Both the position numbers and the translations under genes were made by a program. This document shows positions 1 to 11,525 of a stretch of DNA of 64,000 nt, piece after piece. Source of the DNA: Hybos culiciformis (taxonomy: Eukaryota > Arthropoda > Insecta > Diptera > Hybotidae); assembly GCA_964007475.1 (NCBI GenBank), contig OZ023275.1:39613381-39677380 (forward strand), written 5' to 3'. Each line of letters starts with the position of its first letter. Position 1 is the first letter of the stretch. The notes under the pieces are model-generated. The model saw only the letters and a program-made list of their open reading frames with translations, had not been told where the DNA came from and searched no databases.

Positions 1-262
1 CGAAAATTAAAAATTTTAGTGAAAAAAATTAAACAAGCATATTAAAAGTTAATTTCTCATTGATCTTAAATTTCCACTAAGTTGTGTGTAGTATGTAATA
101 GTAATGTGCATAGTGCATTCATGTACATATAATTTACTTGGATTAATTATTTTCTTCAACTAAATTAAGTAAAGCGAGGAAATTAAAGTATAAGCAACAA
201 ACTTTTATTGTAATAATTAATAGTTTTAGCCTGTTTTTCATGACCTTTGTTCGAATACTTAC

Positions 263-307
263 GACGCTGAAGAACTTTTTCGCCTTTTTTGCACCATTTT
301 CAAACAT
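263..307 (-). CDS. Possible first coding exon of a minus-strand gene
   Basis: On the minus strand an ATG at 307 opens 15 codons rich in Lys and Phe (begins MFENGAKKAKKFF) and ends at a good GTAAGT donor (257-262). The start context (AAAAATG) is reasonable. If real, the rest of the gene lies outside the window, and the promoter would be in the slightly GC-richer stretch around 330-390. Fifteen codons are too few to identify a family, and a chance ORF with a donor-like sequence is possible. Confidence 0.25.
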
Positions 308-1800
308 TTTTTATGCGAAATTTGTATTTGTTTAAAATTATTAATAATAAGAGTTGGGTTACAACGAAAAAACGCGGCGGGATCGATTAGTAACAAATAA
401 TTTTAAACTTTCAAGTTAATTGAAGTTTTTTTTTTAAGTAAAAATGTGTTGATGAAATATGTTTTTAATTCTATCTTTTTTTCTTCTTCTTTTTTTTTTT
501 TCCTTTTTTTTTGATCACAAGTGCATGATGCAATGCAATTCATCATTAAGGCATGATGCAATGTATTATCTAAACAAGCATACATTTTTAGAAATAAGCT
601 ATAAATTTATATATGTACTTTTTTTATAGTTTCCGCATTAATAGAATGACAAGTAACGTTCCCATTATTCATAAAAATTTAATGTTCCAAATTTGGTATG
701 CTGTTTTTTTGAGAAAATTTTACAGAAATTAATTATATAGAAATTATTTTCGAAATGCGATTTGTAAAAAAAAAATGTTAGGGCTAAAAAAAAATCTATA
801 CAGTTTTGAATTCTGGGTCAAATAAGTATATGATTTCTTAAATAATTATGTGATATGTACATAGTATTTTATATGAAACAAACTATCGAACATGAAATAA
901 AACATTTTTTTAATTATAATTTCTTTTTATAATTATTGCCGATGCCGCGCTATTATGTGGATAATGAATATTAAACATTTTATCACATCCAATTTATTAT
1001 TATTTTTTTGGCAATCAATAAATTTTCGAATTTGGCGTACAATGGAGAAAATCATGAAAAATAGTTTTATTGAATTTCAATTCATAATGTTTTATTTTTG
1101 TTTATGTACAATATTTAAATTTTCAATGATTCGCATGCACGTACACATAAATACTACACTCGGACATTATTTTGCTTCAAAAAAAAAAAAAAAAAATAAA
1201 CAACTAAAAAATAAAATTAATTATAAAATATACATGATTTTGAAATTTGAATTAATTTTTTAAAAAATTATCTATTCAAATTATTTATCTTTTAATACCA
1301 TGTTTTTTAATGTTGTAATGATGAGAATAGTTTTGATGATGAAAAATGATGAAAAACAATCGTTTTTTCGAAAAAAAGAAAAGAAAAACTAAAAAATCAA
1401 AATGAGTCTACCGCATCGAACCCAAGTTTCCAACCGTATCTTTTGTTCTCATCAAATTTTATATTATTAGCTCTAATTGAAATTTTATATGTAAGCAAAT
1501 TTTTTGTTTTTCCATCATTCTCTTTCATTTTATTAATAATAAAAGAGAAAAAGTTATAAATAATAATAAAAATGATGAATAGTGATGTCATAATCAAAAA
1601 AAAAAGTATATATTTATAAAAAAAAAATATAAAAAAATTATAAACAAAAATCGTATATCTAAAATTCTTTTAATAACAATTGCACTTTAATTTCACTTTT
1701 CCATTTTTGGTGGTATGTACAACACTAACTGTTTATGCTTTTTCTTCGATATTATAAATTTTTAATAATTAATTTTAGATTTTTTTTCTTTAAATTTCAG
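308..1800. other. Intergenic AT-rich DNA upstream of the MARVEL genes
   Basis: Long A and T runs and short spurious ORFs; no coding similarity that I recognise. It ends at a clear 3' splice acceptor (TTTCAG, last base 1800) just before the first MARVEL ATG. An upstream noncoding exon of that gene must therefore lie to the left, here or beyond the window edge. Confidence 0.5.
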
Positions 1801-1812
1801 ATAAACTAGAAA

Positions 1813-2573
1813 ATGTCTCATTCAGTGACTATAACAAGAACTACAACAACATCAAATAATTCCTCGTACATTGTCCTTAATACAGGCTATCTAAAATCAC
1901 CACCAGGACTTTTAAAATTCTTTCAGTTGGTAAGAAAGCATTAATAATTTAGATGAAACTCTAGAGATTTATTCTACTCATTAAAATGATTTACTTGAAA
2001 CGTTGATGACTTATAAATGTTAGTTGTTCCTTAAATCCATTGTTATAATATAATATTTGAATTAAAAAGTTATTGATAATTTATAAATTTTAGATTTTGG
2101 GAATAATATGTGTTGGAATTTTTGCCCATCATCGCCATAATGCAGCCGTTTACAATTATCTTAAACCAGATACTGAGTTATATTTCTTATTGATGGCTAC
2201 ATGTTTCATGGTTGGAACTTTCATTATTTTATTGTCATGCTTCTTATCATTAAGTACGGGAAGCATTATTTCGAAAACAATCTATGTAAGTATCTATGTA
2301 TTTTTATTATACATAGTACAGAAATATAATAAATTTTCTAAATATTAATACATATATTTATTTATTTAATTTTAGGAGGTTCTATATCATTTCTTTGCTG
2401 GTGTTTTACTTGTAGTGGCAGGTATTCTAGCCATTGTGGATATAAGTGATCGAGCCAGTTCCAGTCATCAGCATTTCAAGTCGTATATGGCTGCTGCCGT
2501 TATATGTGCGATAAATGGTGTGCTATATTTAATAAGTGCATTTTTGGCTCACAGATCATACAGAGTATTGTAA
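1813..2573 (+). CDS. MARVEL-domain four-pass membrane protein, copy A
   Basis: Three coding exons: 1813-1929, 2094-2285 and 2376-2573, all phase 0, giving 168 residues. The N-terminus is a Thr/Ser-rich cytosolic tail ([20 protein letters not shown]). It is followed by four hydrophobic segments: [56 protein letters not shown] and [21 protein letters not shown]. This layout fits the MARVEL/CMTM-plasmolipin group, which works in vesicle trafficking and membrane apposition; insect singles bar belongs to the same superfamily. The ATG follows an acceptor at 1800, so the 5' UTR is spliced. An AATAAA signal lies at 2820-2825. The neighbour at 4002-4853 is a tandem paralogue with the same intron positions. 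Exact orthology is not assigned. Confidence 0.85.
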
Positions 2574-2819
2574 ACAAATGAGTTTTCTCAAGGAATTTTT
2601 AACAAGGAATATTATTGCCATTCCTTAAGGATTAAAATAATTAATTTTATTATAGCTTTAAGAGTGTTTTTGCTCACTAACCGTTCATATAGTATTTTAA
2701 GTATAATATTCCAAAAAGAAATTTTATGTAAGGATTGCAGTTATTATAATTATTAATTAATTACTGTAACTTGTTTGAAAATTATACAACATTATTGTAC
2801 TTATACATACATTATTTTT

Positions 2820-2825
2820 AATAAA
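2820..2825 (+). terminator. Poly(A) signal of MARVEL copy A
   Basis: A canonical AATAAA hexamer about 250 bases past the stop codon, the first good one downstream of the last exon. Confidence 0.5.
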
Positions 2826-3982
2826 GTAACAAAAAATGCCCCCTTTTGTTAAATATATACAATTTACATGACAAATAGTTTAGTATTTTTGCAATATCTT
2901 CCGAAATTTTTAAATATAAATAGTACAAATAAATAATTTGAATTTATCAATATTACAAAGAATATTTAACTTGTATATCAATTTTTACAAATTTATTGCA
3001 GAAAACTTCTTACCAATTAGCCCACTTTCAAATATTCTAGCATTTATTTACTTCAGTAGCCTAAATCCTAAAACGAAGTTTATTAAATTAAATTTCGAAT
3101 CTATACATTTAAATATATAATTGAAATAAAAACCGATTAAAGTTCTGTTTCAAAAAATTAAGGCATATATAGTAATACTCCATAAAATATAATTACTTAA
3201 TTTTTAAATATTTTGAAAATAAGTTGCATACATGTATTTTTTAATATTAAATATTAATGTCAATTTAATTAATTTATATGAAGTTCTTATCAAATATATG
3301 CATCAGTATGATAAAAAAAAGAGTGGTTTAAATATTTTTTTATAAAAACAATTTTAGAGACTCAAATGTATAAAAGATGTAAGTTTTTGTCAAAAGTACC
3401 AGATGCCTCCATTTATGAAAGGCAATTTAACTCGTGCCATCATGAATGGCATCATTTACATAATAAAATGACAATTTGCAGCATCTTTTTGATCACCCTA
3501 ATGCGGAAAGAGTGCTTGTAGCGAAATCTGATCTTTTGTTTAGCTTTCAAATGGAAAATATTAGAGACATTTCAATCCCATTACATTAAGAATATTTTAA
3601 ATAATAAATTTTAAGTTATTATTAAACGTAATCACACTTGTTTTATCATATATTTTATTATCAAACCGTGATTAGTATTATTCCTAAATTCTGTTTTGTC
3701 CTTCTCGTTATATGTAGGTATCTAATTATTAGTTTGTTCTCATATTTTTAAATGCCAATTTATCTTTGTGATTATAACCATTCATTATAACCAGTCATTA
3801 TAACCATTATTTATTTATAATTTCAAAGATACTAAAAAAAAACTGTTGCTTAAAAAAGGGGAATGCAAACAGAAATGTAAGAATTTCAATAAATATAACA
3901 TATAGGGATAGAACATAAAGTAATAAAAAATAGAACAACCAGTATGTATACAAGTTTTTTATTTTATTTTATCTATTTTCAG
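2826..3982. other. Spacer between the two MARVEL genes
   Basis: No convincing coding sequence. It includes a less AT-rich patch (about 3380-3550) with short inverted words (around GATGCC/GGCATC) and must hold the promoter and 5' noncoding exon of copy B. The acceptor for the coding exon (TATTTTCAG) ends at 3982. Confidence 0.4.
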
Positions 3983-4001
3983 AAAATAAAATCTTAGCAT
4001 A

Positions 4002-4853
4002 ATGTCTCATGCCGTGACAATAACGAGAACCACAACTAGCACAACCAATACTTCCTATATTGTTCTAAATACAGGCTACTTAACTAGCATTCCTGGAATT
4101 TTGAAATTATTACAACTGGTATATCTGAAAAAATCTATAATATTGTTAACAAAATGTGATTTCATTTCTTTTTTTCTAGCTTTTAGGAATTGCCTGTGTA
4201 GGAATTTTCGGTTATTATTTTGGCAGGTCCAGAGTCCACTTACCTGAATCTGCTGAATTATATTTTGTTTTGATGAGTACAACATTTATGATTGGAACGT
4301 TTATAATTTTACTATCATGCCTTATGTCTCTGAGTACCGGAGGCATAATTTCCAAAACAATTTATGTATGTTTAGATAAACTTAATAATATAAGTTTTTT
4401 TGGCACTAGAAAATCTTAATTTACCAGATTTACCTCCATTATTCCTGACATGGTCAGAAATTTCTCAATAAAAACAAAGACGGATAATAAATATGCAATT
4501 TCGGAATTCGCAGTTTCAAAATGTTAATATTGAGTTGAAAAATAAAGGTTATAGAACTAACGAACTAACCTTTCTTGATCGCAAATTTGAAGATTTTTTG
4601 GTACCCAAAGCTCCAAAATTTAATGTGGTCAATTCTAATTTATATTTTTTAATTTATATTACAGGAACTTATATATCACTCTATAGCAGGACTTTTACTT
4701 TTGATAGGAGGCTTGGTGGTTGTAATTGAGCAGAGAAAATATAATACATCCCAATATTCTGCATATATGGCTGGCGGTGTTATGGCATTAGTCAATGCAG
4801 TTTTATATTTTATAAGTGCATTTTTAGCTAATAGATCTTATAAAGGAATCTAA
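4002..4853 (+). CDS. MARVEL-domain four-pass membrane protein, copy B
   Basis: Three coding exons: 4002-4118, 4180-4365 and 4665-4853, all phase 0, giving 163 residues. The N-terminus ([20 protein letters not shown]) and the motif VLNTGYL are shared with copy A, as are both intron positions and phases, so the pair arose by tandem duplication. Four hydrophobic segments are visible, ending in the conserved ISAFLANRSYKGI tail. The loop after the first membrane segment differs most (YYFGRSRVHLPES against [15 protein letters not shown]). Introns are short (61 and 299 bases). The 5' UTR is spliced just before the ATG. Function inferred from family only: membrane organisation or vesicle traffic. Confidence 0.85.
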
Positions 4854-5690
4854 AAAATTTTTTTCATATAGCTTGGATATTTTCGTATTATAAAATTAGC
4901 AACAGGAATTTTAACAACGTAAGCTAATTTAATCATAAATGCATAGATTAAAACAAAAATTGTTTTTCATGGTTAACAAATTATTAGTTTTATGACTGAC
5001 TCGATTCATTAGATTTCAATTATTATTATTAAATTTTTGTAACATATATGGAAATATAAATATTAAACGTGCAATTTACGGCAATTATAAAAAATTATTG
5101 GGATTTATTTTAATCTAGTCTTAGTGCCATTCTGGTTTTAATTTAAGAATCAGATGATAAATTAAAAACAAAAAAAAAAACAAAAATTATAAGTAATTTA
5201 CAAATTTTATTAAAATCATATTTCTAATCAAAAAATTTTTTTTTTCATTGTTTTTACACAAAATCATGCAGTTTATTTATTTAAAATCATAAAATTTTAT
5301 TGCTTTACACAAACATTTAAATTTTTTGAGTCTTAAGATTAGACTAGATAACATCGAGCTTTTTATACTACCTTGATGACTTAGTTAGTTATCTTTCTGG
5401 AACCATTTCATTGCCTTATTATTATAAAATTTTTCTGCATCATAGAATACTATTTTTTACAAAATCAAAGATAAACCATTTTTTGTTTATATTAATTTTC
5501 CCATTGAACATAAATTCAACATAGAACTACAAAATAGTCTAGTTTAGTAGACTACAAAATAGTTTATGTATCATTGTTTAAAAATGGAAATTAATTGAAA
5601 ATGTTTAATGTTTTTTAATTCAATTATATTATTACAACAAAAAAGAAAAACCTCAAAACCATTAAACTAAGTAAATACGTATATCTTTTA
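4854..5690. other. Intergenic AT-rich DNA
   Basis: Contains the 3' UTR of the second MARVEL gene and AT-rich spacer. I see no coding sequence or clear repeat structure. It ends where the duplicated flank of the secreted-protein genes begins. Confidence 0.4.
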
Positions 5691-6783
5691 TTTTCTACGC
5701 TGATAGAGAGAAGTTCCTGCATGCTGCATCATGCAATGAACAAACAAACTGACATGAAAAAAAATTTCAATCTAAACTTACAATTGCTCTATTATAATAT
5801 TGGAGTTGTTCATTATCCTTTTAGGTTTTCAAAATTTGATTTGCTGAAAAAACAACCCTATGAAACTGAAATCTAAATTTCATAAAATGTTAATTAGAAT
5901 AATCGGAGTAAAATTTGTTTTCAATTTTTTGAATATTACAAACATATATAATTGCGCAGAGTTTATGAATATATTCATATACTTTAGAATGAATATATCT
6001 GATATTAAATAGTTATCAGAAAACATATGTTTTGTAACGAATATTTATATTCTGTTTTTTAATAAAATATTTTATTTTGAAATTTTTATTTGTCCTTCGA
6101 GACAATATTCTAATTTTATTTAATAATTTTTTAAGATTAAATGTTGTAAATTCAAATTAAAAAAAAAAAAATTTAGACCTTTTCTAATGGTTTTAAGTTA
6201 AAAAGTTTTTTATTTTTTATATAATATTATGTGAAATAAACACTTTAAAACTCATATAATGAAAATAATGTTTAAATGTGGTCAAAACATTAGGAATAAA
6301 TAATTTTTCGTAGAAATAAATAATTTTTCTTTTGAAAATAAAAGAATTAGTTAGTATATAAATAATTCAAAATATATAGAGAAAACTTAAAAATTTATAA
6401 ATCCAAAAAAATTGAAAACAATTATCTTTTTGATCTTCAATGTTGCTAGATAATCAAGAAATAATAAAATTTATTCTATAAGTTACTATTTAATAATCTC
6501 AGAATTAAGGATTTCAATTATGAATTAATGCAAATTTTATATTTCTTAGTTTTCCAATTAAATTTAAGTAATGCTCCTTTAAAACTAGATATGTAGCGAA
6601 ATTTAAAACATGTCTTTAGAAAAAACTAGGGTGCGGTTTTGGGCGACCACAATTAAGTTTTTACTTATTATCTTATCCCATTTTTTATAGCTAGTATTCT
6701 TGAAGATAGGAAAAAAACTTTATAAATCTGTAGTTTTGTAAATTATTATCTTTATTATTTTAAATTTACATGTATATTTGTTT
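5691..6783. repeat. Segmental duplication, unit 1 (3' flank of copy 1)
   Basis: About 1.1 kb that matches 10426-11475 and then 12440-12535 in order. Near-identical landmarks are the stretch with GCTGATAGAGA near 5700 and 10430, and the stretch with AAACTAGATATGTAGCGAAA near 6580 and 11395. It is the ancestral 3' flank of the minus-strand secreted-protein gene. In unit 1 the homology stops at 6783, where a hAT-type terminus begins. Confidence 0.75.
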
Positions 6784-8508
6784 CAGACGCGTAGTGAGGG
6801 GGGGTAGGCAACATGCCCGGGTGCTACTGAAAAAGGCGCCAAATGGTCCGCAAAACCAAAAAATGCCGGATAATTTTTATTTTTATTATGATTGATTTCT
6901 GAAAAATAAATTTAAATAGTGTCAGTGTAATATAATAAATGTTAATTCATAAATAAAAAGGAAAAAAGGAACACTAATAGTCTAAATCAAACTGTAATAT
7001 TATATTTATAATAGAAATGGCACGTCTTCGGATTTGTTTTTCTTTAAATTAAATGAATTTTATTGTTGTGTTAAGGAAATGTCAGGGAATTTTTAAGTGT
7101 GAAAAGAGAAAAATTTAAAATGATTAACTTTGACGATAATATTAATAAATTTGCTTCATCAAAAGCAAGGAAAATTTATATGTAGTAACACTGACTTCTC
7201 TATATAAAAGACGAAACATCAAATTTGTCTATGTATTAAGGACGAATAAGCTTTTCATACAAAAGTCAAATTTTTGTATGGAAAATTTTTTTTTATTTTT
7301 ATTTTTGTATGGAAAATTTATTTTTATTTTTGAAAATATTTTTGTTTATAAGAAAAACAAGGACTATCAATTTGACATGTAAGTATAAATTAATATTAAT
7401 ATTTTCCAATTTTTCTGTAAAAAAAAATTGCCAAAAATATTACGGAATATGCTAAAAATTCGTAATATTTTTGGCAATACAAAAGAAGAGTATTTAAAAA
7501 CCATTTCATAGGGGGGACCCCTGTTCAAATTTTTTTTTTACATTGACGGCAAAAAAAAGCGTGCAGTCGAAAAAAAAGACAATAAACAAAAAAATAAAAA
7601 AGAGATTCATTCTGATTCAGAACAGTACAAACACAACTCTGTTGAAATTGATGCACGGTACAATTATAAGGCTTTCTAAATGAAAATATGAATTCTCCAC
7701 ATTTACGCTATTTTTCTATTTTTTAATATATTTCTGATATTTATTTAAATTATCGGGTACAACTATAAGTTAAGTTAGTAATAATTCTGATTAATTTTGT
7801 GAATATGAATAAATATTTTATTTTCATTGTTTATAAGTTGTTTTATTCATAATTGCTCATTATGAAGGCTTTTAACTTTTTTATTATTATTTTTGATACT
7901 TAGGTCTGTCGAACTTTCACTATCGAGATTACAAAGCCGCCAATCTATCGCTGATGGTTTAAGTTAAATTAGTTTACCTTTGTACATTTTACAAAATATT
8001 TATATTCTAATGTATTCTTCATATTATAAAATATCTAATGTATACAATTTTTTTTTTTAAATGTAATAAGTTTTTTTCCTACAGTGTATATTTATTTTGG
8101 TCGAACCATTTGACAGATAAAAATTTCTATGTGTAGTCTTTTATATAGAGAAGTCAGTTATAGTAATTAGTATTATAATCATATTATGTTTAAATATAAT
8201 ATCTTCATAGAGATAATAAATATTTAATTTTTTATTGTTTTAAAACTAAATAATAGGTCTCTTTTGAACAAATTCTAGATGATCATATACATTACAAAAT
8301 CTAGTCTTGTTTCCTCAACTACATTTTTTGTCTCAAATTTAAAGCCTAGCTTGAGCCTATGGCTTTATTTATTTTACTTTATTTATTTATTAATTTGCGA
8401 GTATATTTTACATATAATAATAATAGTTTTCATCCATTTGAAAACTATTATTAATATATGTTTTCGAATGGAGGGGGGGTGGAGCTAGTAAAGCTCGCTA
8501 GTCCACTG
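6784..8508. mobile_element. hAT-like nonautonomous element inserted at the 3' end of copy 1
   Basis: The left end reads CAGACGCGTAGTGAGGGGGG; the right end, read inward on the minus strand, is CAGTGGACTAGCGAG. The matching CAG...TAG.GAG termini and the G-rich subterminal run are typical of hAT ends. The flanking 8-mers ATTTGTTT (6776-6783) and TTATGTTT (8509-8516) match at 6 of 8 positions, an eroded hAT-style duplication. The sister unit around 12535 lacks the insert. No transposase ORF survives; a separate inverted-repeat element is nested at 7190-8158. Boundaries are good on the left and fair on the right. Confidence 0.55.
7190..8158. mobile_element. MITE-like element with perfect 23-bp terminal inverted repeats
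   Basis: Positions 7190-7212 (starting ACTGACTTCTCT) are the exact reverse complement of 8136-8158. The 969-bp interior is AT-rich and noncoding, and includes short inverted words. It sits inside the hAT-like element. No convincing target duplication is visible, so the superfamily is open. Confidence 0.65.
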
Positions 8509-9215
8509 TTATGTTTAATGTTTGAAGTTGAAGTTATACATTCCTCAATCAGTTTTCCAACAGCTTCATATTTCTTTGCAGCTTTTCCGTAAGAAATTTG
8601 GGTGCACTCTGTGGCTTCACTAACGATATTGGCAGAAACTTTTCCGGCTTGTACAACTGCAGCAGCAGAACTTTTTAAAATTTTCCAATAAGCTGACATG
8701 ATGTCTGTGGTCCGTTTTGTCACACACAACAATGCAGTGAATGGATGATCTTTAACACAATCTCCAACAATTTTACCTAATTCCTCTGAGATTTTTTTAG
8801 AGCTGTCGATTTCATTTTGAACACTACTTTCGGTTAAAATGTTGTCAAATCTGTCCGAAGTTTTTTTCTTACACATTTCAAAATCTTTTTCTGATTGTAT
8901 GGTAATATCGTTGATTTGCCCTACGTATTGTGCAGCACATTTGGCAGAAGTTACACCTTTTTCAGTTGCTTTTTTAATTAAGTCTGTGATGCCGTCAGTT
9001 ATATTTTTAATCAAAGAATTGGCCAAGTCAATACTTTTGTTAATTTGTTCGAATCCTTTTTTGACGAGATCTTTAGTTACATCTAAAGAATGATTTATCA
9101 ATTCTTGAATTTTATTGATTTCATCAGTAACAATTTTTTCCAATGCACCAGTATCTTCATTAGCTTTTACAGCGAAAATACATAATCCAAGTAAAAATAC
9201 AATTGAAAATTTCAT
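8451..9215 (-). CDS. Secreted six-cysteine helical protein, copy 1 (altered C-terminus)
   Basis: Intronless, 254 residues. The signal peptide is MKFSIVFLLGLCIFAVKA, followed by a mostly helical, Lys/Glu-rich chain. The six mature cysteines match the other copies (SAKC, FEMC, VGDC, TALLC, ATEC, EEC). Residues 1-229 align with copy 2, but the usual end (EECITSN, stop) is replaced by EECITSTSN plus about 22 residues ending PPPFENIY. These are encoded by a short flank and then the hAT terminus at 8508 downward. The family Trp before the fourth Cys is Leu here. The promoter has TATAAAA at 9286-9292. Known role: none that I recognise. A helical secreted insect protein with several cysteines recalls DUF725, but this is only a guess. 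Confidence 0.85.
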   Translation of the reverse strand: MKFSIVFLLGLCIFAVKANEDTGALEKIVTDEINKIQELINHSLDVTKDLVKKGFEQINKSIDLANSLIKNITDGITDLIKKATEKGVTSAKCAAQYVGQINDITIQSEKDFEMCKKKTSDRFDNILTESSVQNEIDSSKKISEELGKIVGDCVKDHPFTALLCVTKRTTDIMSAYWKILKSSAAAVVQAGKVSANIVSEATECTQISYGKAAKKYEAVGKLIEECITSTSNIKHNSGLASFTSSTPPPFENIY

Positions 9216-9285
9216 TTTTTGAATTTAGATACAGAACACTTTAGTATCGTTAATGAACTACGAATAATTGAAATAAATTATACGC

Positions 9286-9292
9286 TTTTATA
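9286..9292 (-). promoter_or_regulatory. TATA box of secreted-protein copy 1
   Basis: On the minus strand TTAAGGTATAAAAGCG lies about 70 bases upstream of the ATG, with a TAGTTCA initiator-like site about 30 bases downstream. All five paralogues share this core. Confidence 0.7.
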
Positions 9293-9299
9293 CCTTAAC

Positions 9300-10375
9300 T
9301 AAGTACTAACTGCAAGCAGAGTAAACATATTTCTATAGTAGAGTAAGGAACAACGAAAATTTTTATGCAAAAAAAAAAAATAAATTCACCTCCCTCTTAC
9401 AAGGTGCCTTTCTGATTCCTTTTACTTACGTTTTTTTCGCAGGTTTTTTTAAAATCCAAAATTAAGCACTTTTTTTTAGAAAAAAGTGAGTTCATTTCAT
9501 TTTATTTTCGACTTAAAACTATTTTCTTATTTTTAAAAATTTCGAAAACCGTAAAATTACTTATATTTTACAATTTTTTTATCTTTTTGTAAAGACAAAA
9601 AATTATCATAGTCACCTGGTTCTTTTATAAAATAAATGCATTGTTTACATTTATTTGGCCTTAAGCGCGTCATAGTTTCCCTTAAATACTCAATACTAAT
9701 AAATAAAAATCATATGATTTTTGTTTTGCTTTAATTTTTCGATTTTAGGGATGTGAGAATTTTTTTTAAAGCTTAAAGCTAATTTGAATTTCAACCGCTA
9801 GTGATTTAAATGTGAGAAATTAGAATAATAATTAATATTAACTTTAACCAATTTTTTGTAAAAAAAACATGAAAAAAAAATTAAAAAGTGAAAAATGGGA
9901 AAAAAATAAATGCTATTTTCGTAAATTTTAAACAGTTTGAAAAATGTAAATTAACAGTTCCTCCTCAAAACTTTCTTAATTATATTAAAATATTGCAGGA
10001 TAAGTTTTCTGAAAATTTCGATTTACATGTAACAGAAAATAATTTAGTAAGTAAATTAGCTTCCCTTCTTACAAACGTTGAATGTAATTTCAAATGTTGT
10101 GAAAATTTCAATATAATTTATTTGATTCATTTTAAAATTTTTTAATAAAAATGTAAAAATTAGAAAAAATAGAAATAAAATGTTGTCTGTGATGAGTGAT
10201 GAGATAAAAGTCTTGTTTTATTTCGCAACTTTTAAAAAAGCAACCATCCCATCCCTGATCATTTTTATTCAACACAATGATAGATTTTGAGTAAAAAAAA
10301 ACATAGATTTTTTGGTGGGACGAAATATATTTTATATGGCAGATACTTTACTTTATAAAATAGGTGTACAATGCT
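9300..10375. other. Upstream spacer of copy 1, noncoding apart from one weak ORF
   Basis: AT-rich, with no clear gene. A + strand ORF at 9888-10145 encodes 85 residues with a CCEN motif (NVECNFKCCENFN) that could be a decayed transposase remnant, but I cannot name its family. It has no visible promoter or splice partners. Confidence 0.3.
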
Positions 10376-11475
10376 ACAAGTTAATAGAAATATAATTTAA
10401 AACTGTTTCTTATCGTAAATAAATTTTCTACGCTGATAGAGAAAAGTTCCTGCATGTTGCATCATACAATGAACAAACAAACTGACATGAAAAAAAAATT
10501 TTAACCTAAACTTACAATTGTTCTATTATAATATTGGAGTTGTTCATTATCCTTTTAGGTTTTCAAAATTTGATTTGCTGAAAAAACAACCCTATGAAAC
10601 TGAAATCTAAATTTCATAAAATGTAAATTAGAATTTGTTTCCAATTTTTTGAATATTACAAACATATATAATTGCGCAGAGTTTGAGATAATTAAAGGTT
10701 TGTGTTTGAATTGATTTAAAAATATTGGTAACTGGTATTAAGTCGCTTTCTTGTTTTTATGACTTTAAACATGTTAGATTATATGATTTTCAAAATAAAC
10801 GGCTCAAATAGTTATCAGAAAACATATGTTTTGTAACAGCTTAACAGAATATTTAATAAAATATTTTATTTTAAAATTTTTATCTGTCCTTCGAGACAAT
10901 ATTCCAATTTTATTTAATAATTTTTTAAGATTAAATGTTGTAAATTCAAATTTATAATATAAAATTTTAGACCGTTTCTAATGGTTTTAAGTTAAAAACT
11001 TTTTTAATTTTTATATAATATTATGTGAAACTCATATAATGAAAATAATGTTTAAATGTGGTCAAAACATTAGGAATAAAATTTTTTCCCTAGAACGGAA
11101 ATTCTTTTATTTTTATTTTTATTTTAAAAGAATAATTTTATTTTCAAAAGAATTAGTTAGTATATAAATAACTGAAATATATAAAGAAAACTTGAAAATT
11201 TATGAAAAAAAAATTAAAAACAATTATCTTTTTGATCTTCAAAGTTGCTAGAAGCTAGATAATCGAAAACTATTAAAATTTATTCTATAAGTTAGTATTT
11301 AATAATCTCAGAATTAAGGATTTCAATTATAAATTAATGCCAATTTTATATTTCTTAGTTTTCCAATTAAATTTAAGTAATGCTCCTTTAAAACTAGATA
11401 TGTAGCGAAATTTAAAACATGTCTTTAGAAAAAACTAGGTTGCGCTTTTGGGAGACCACGATTCAGTTTTTACTT
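10376..11475. repeat. Segmental duplication, unit 2 (3' flank of copy 2)
   Basis: Matches 5691-6680. Its first 50 bases (from about 10378) also match 13374-13422, upstream of copy 2, which marks the junction between tandem units. The duplicated unit is therefore 3' flank plus gene plus promoter, about 3 kb without insertions. Homology is broken at 11518 by the foldback element and resumes at about 12440. Confidence 0.7.
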
Positions 11476-11525
11476 ATTGTTTTAATTTTCTTACTGTATT
11501 AATGTATCTACTTCTTATTGTACAT

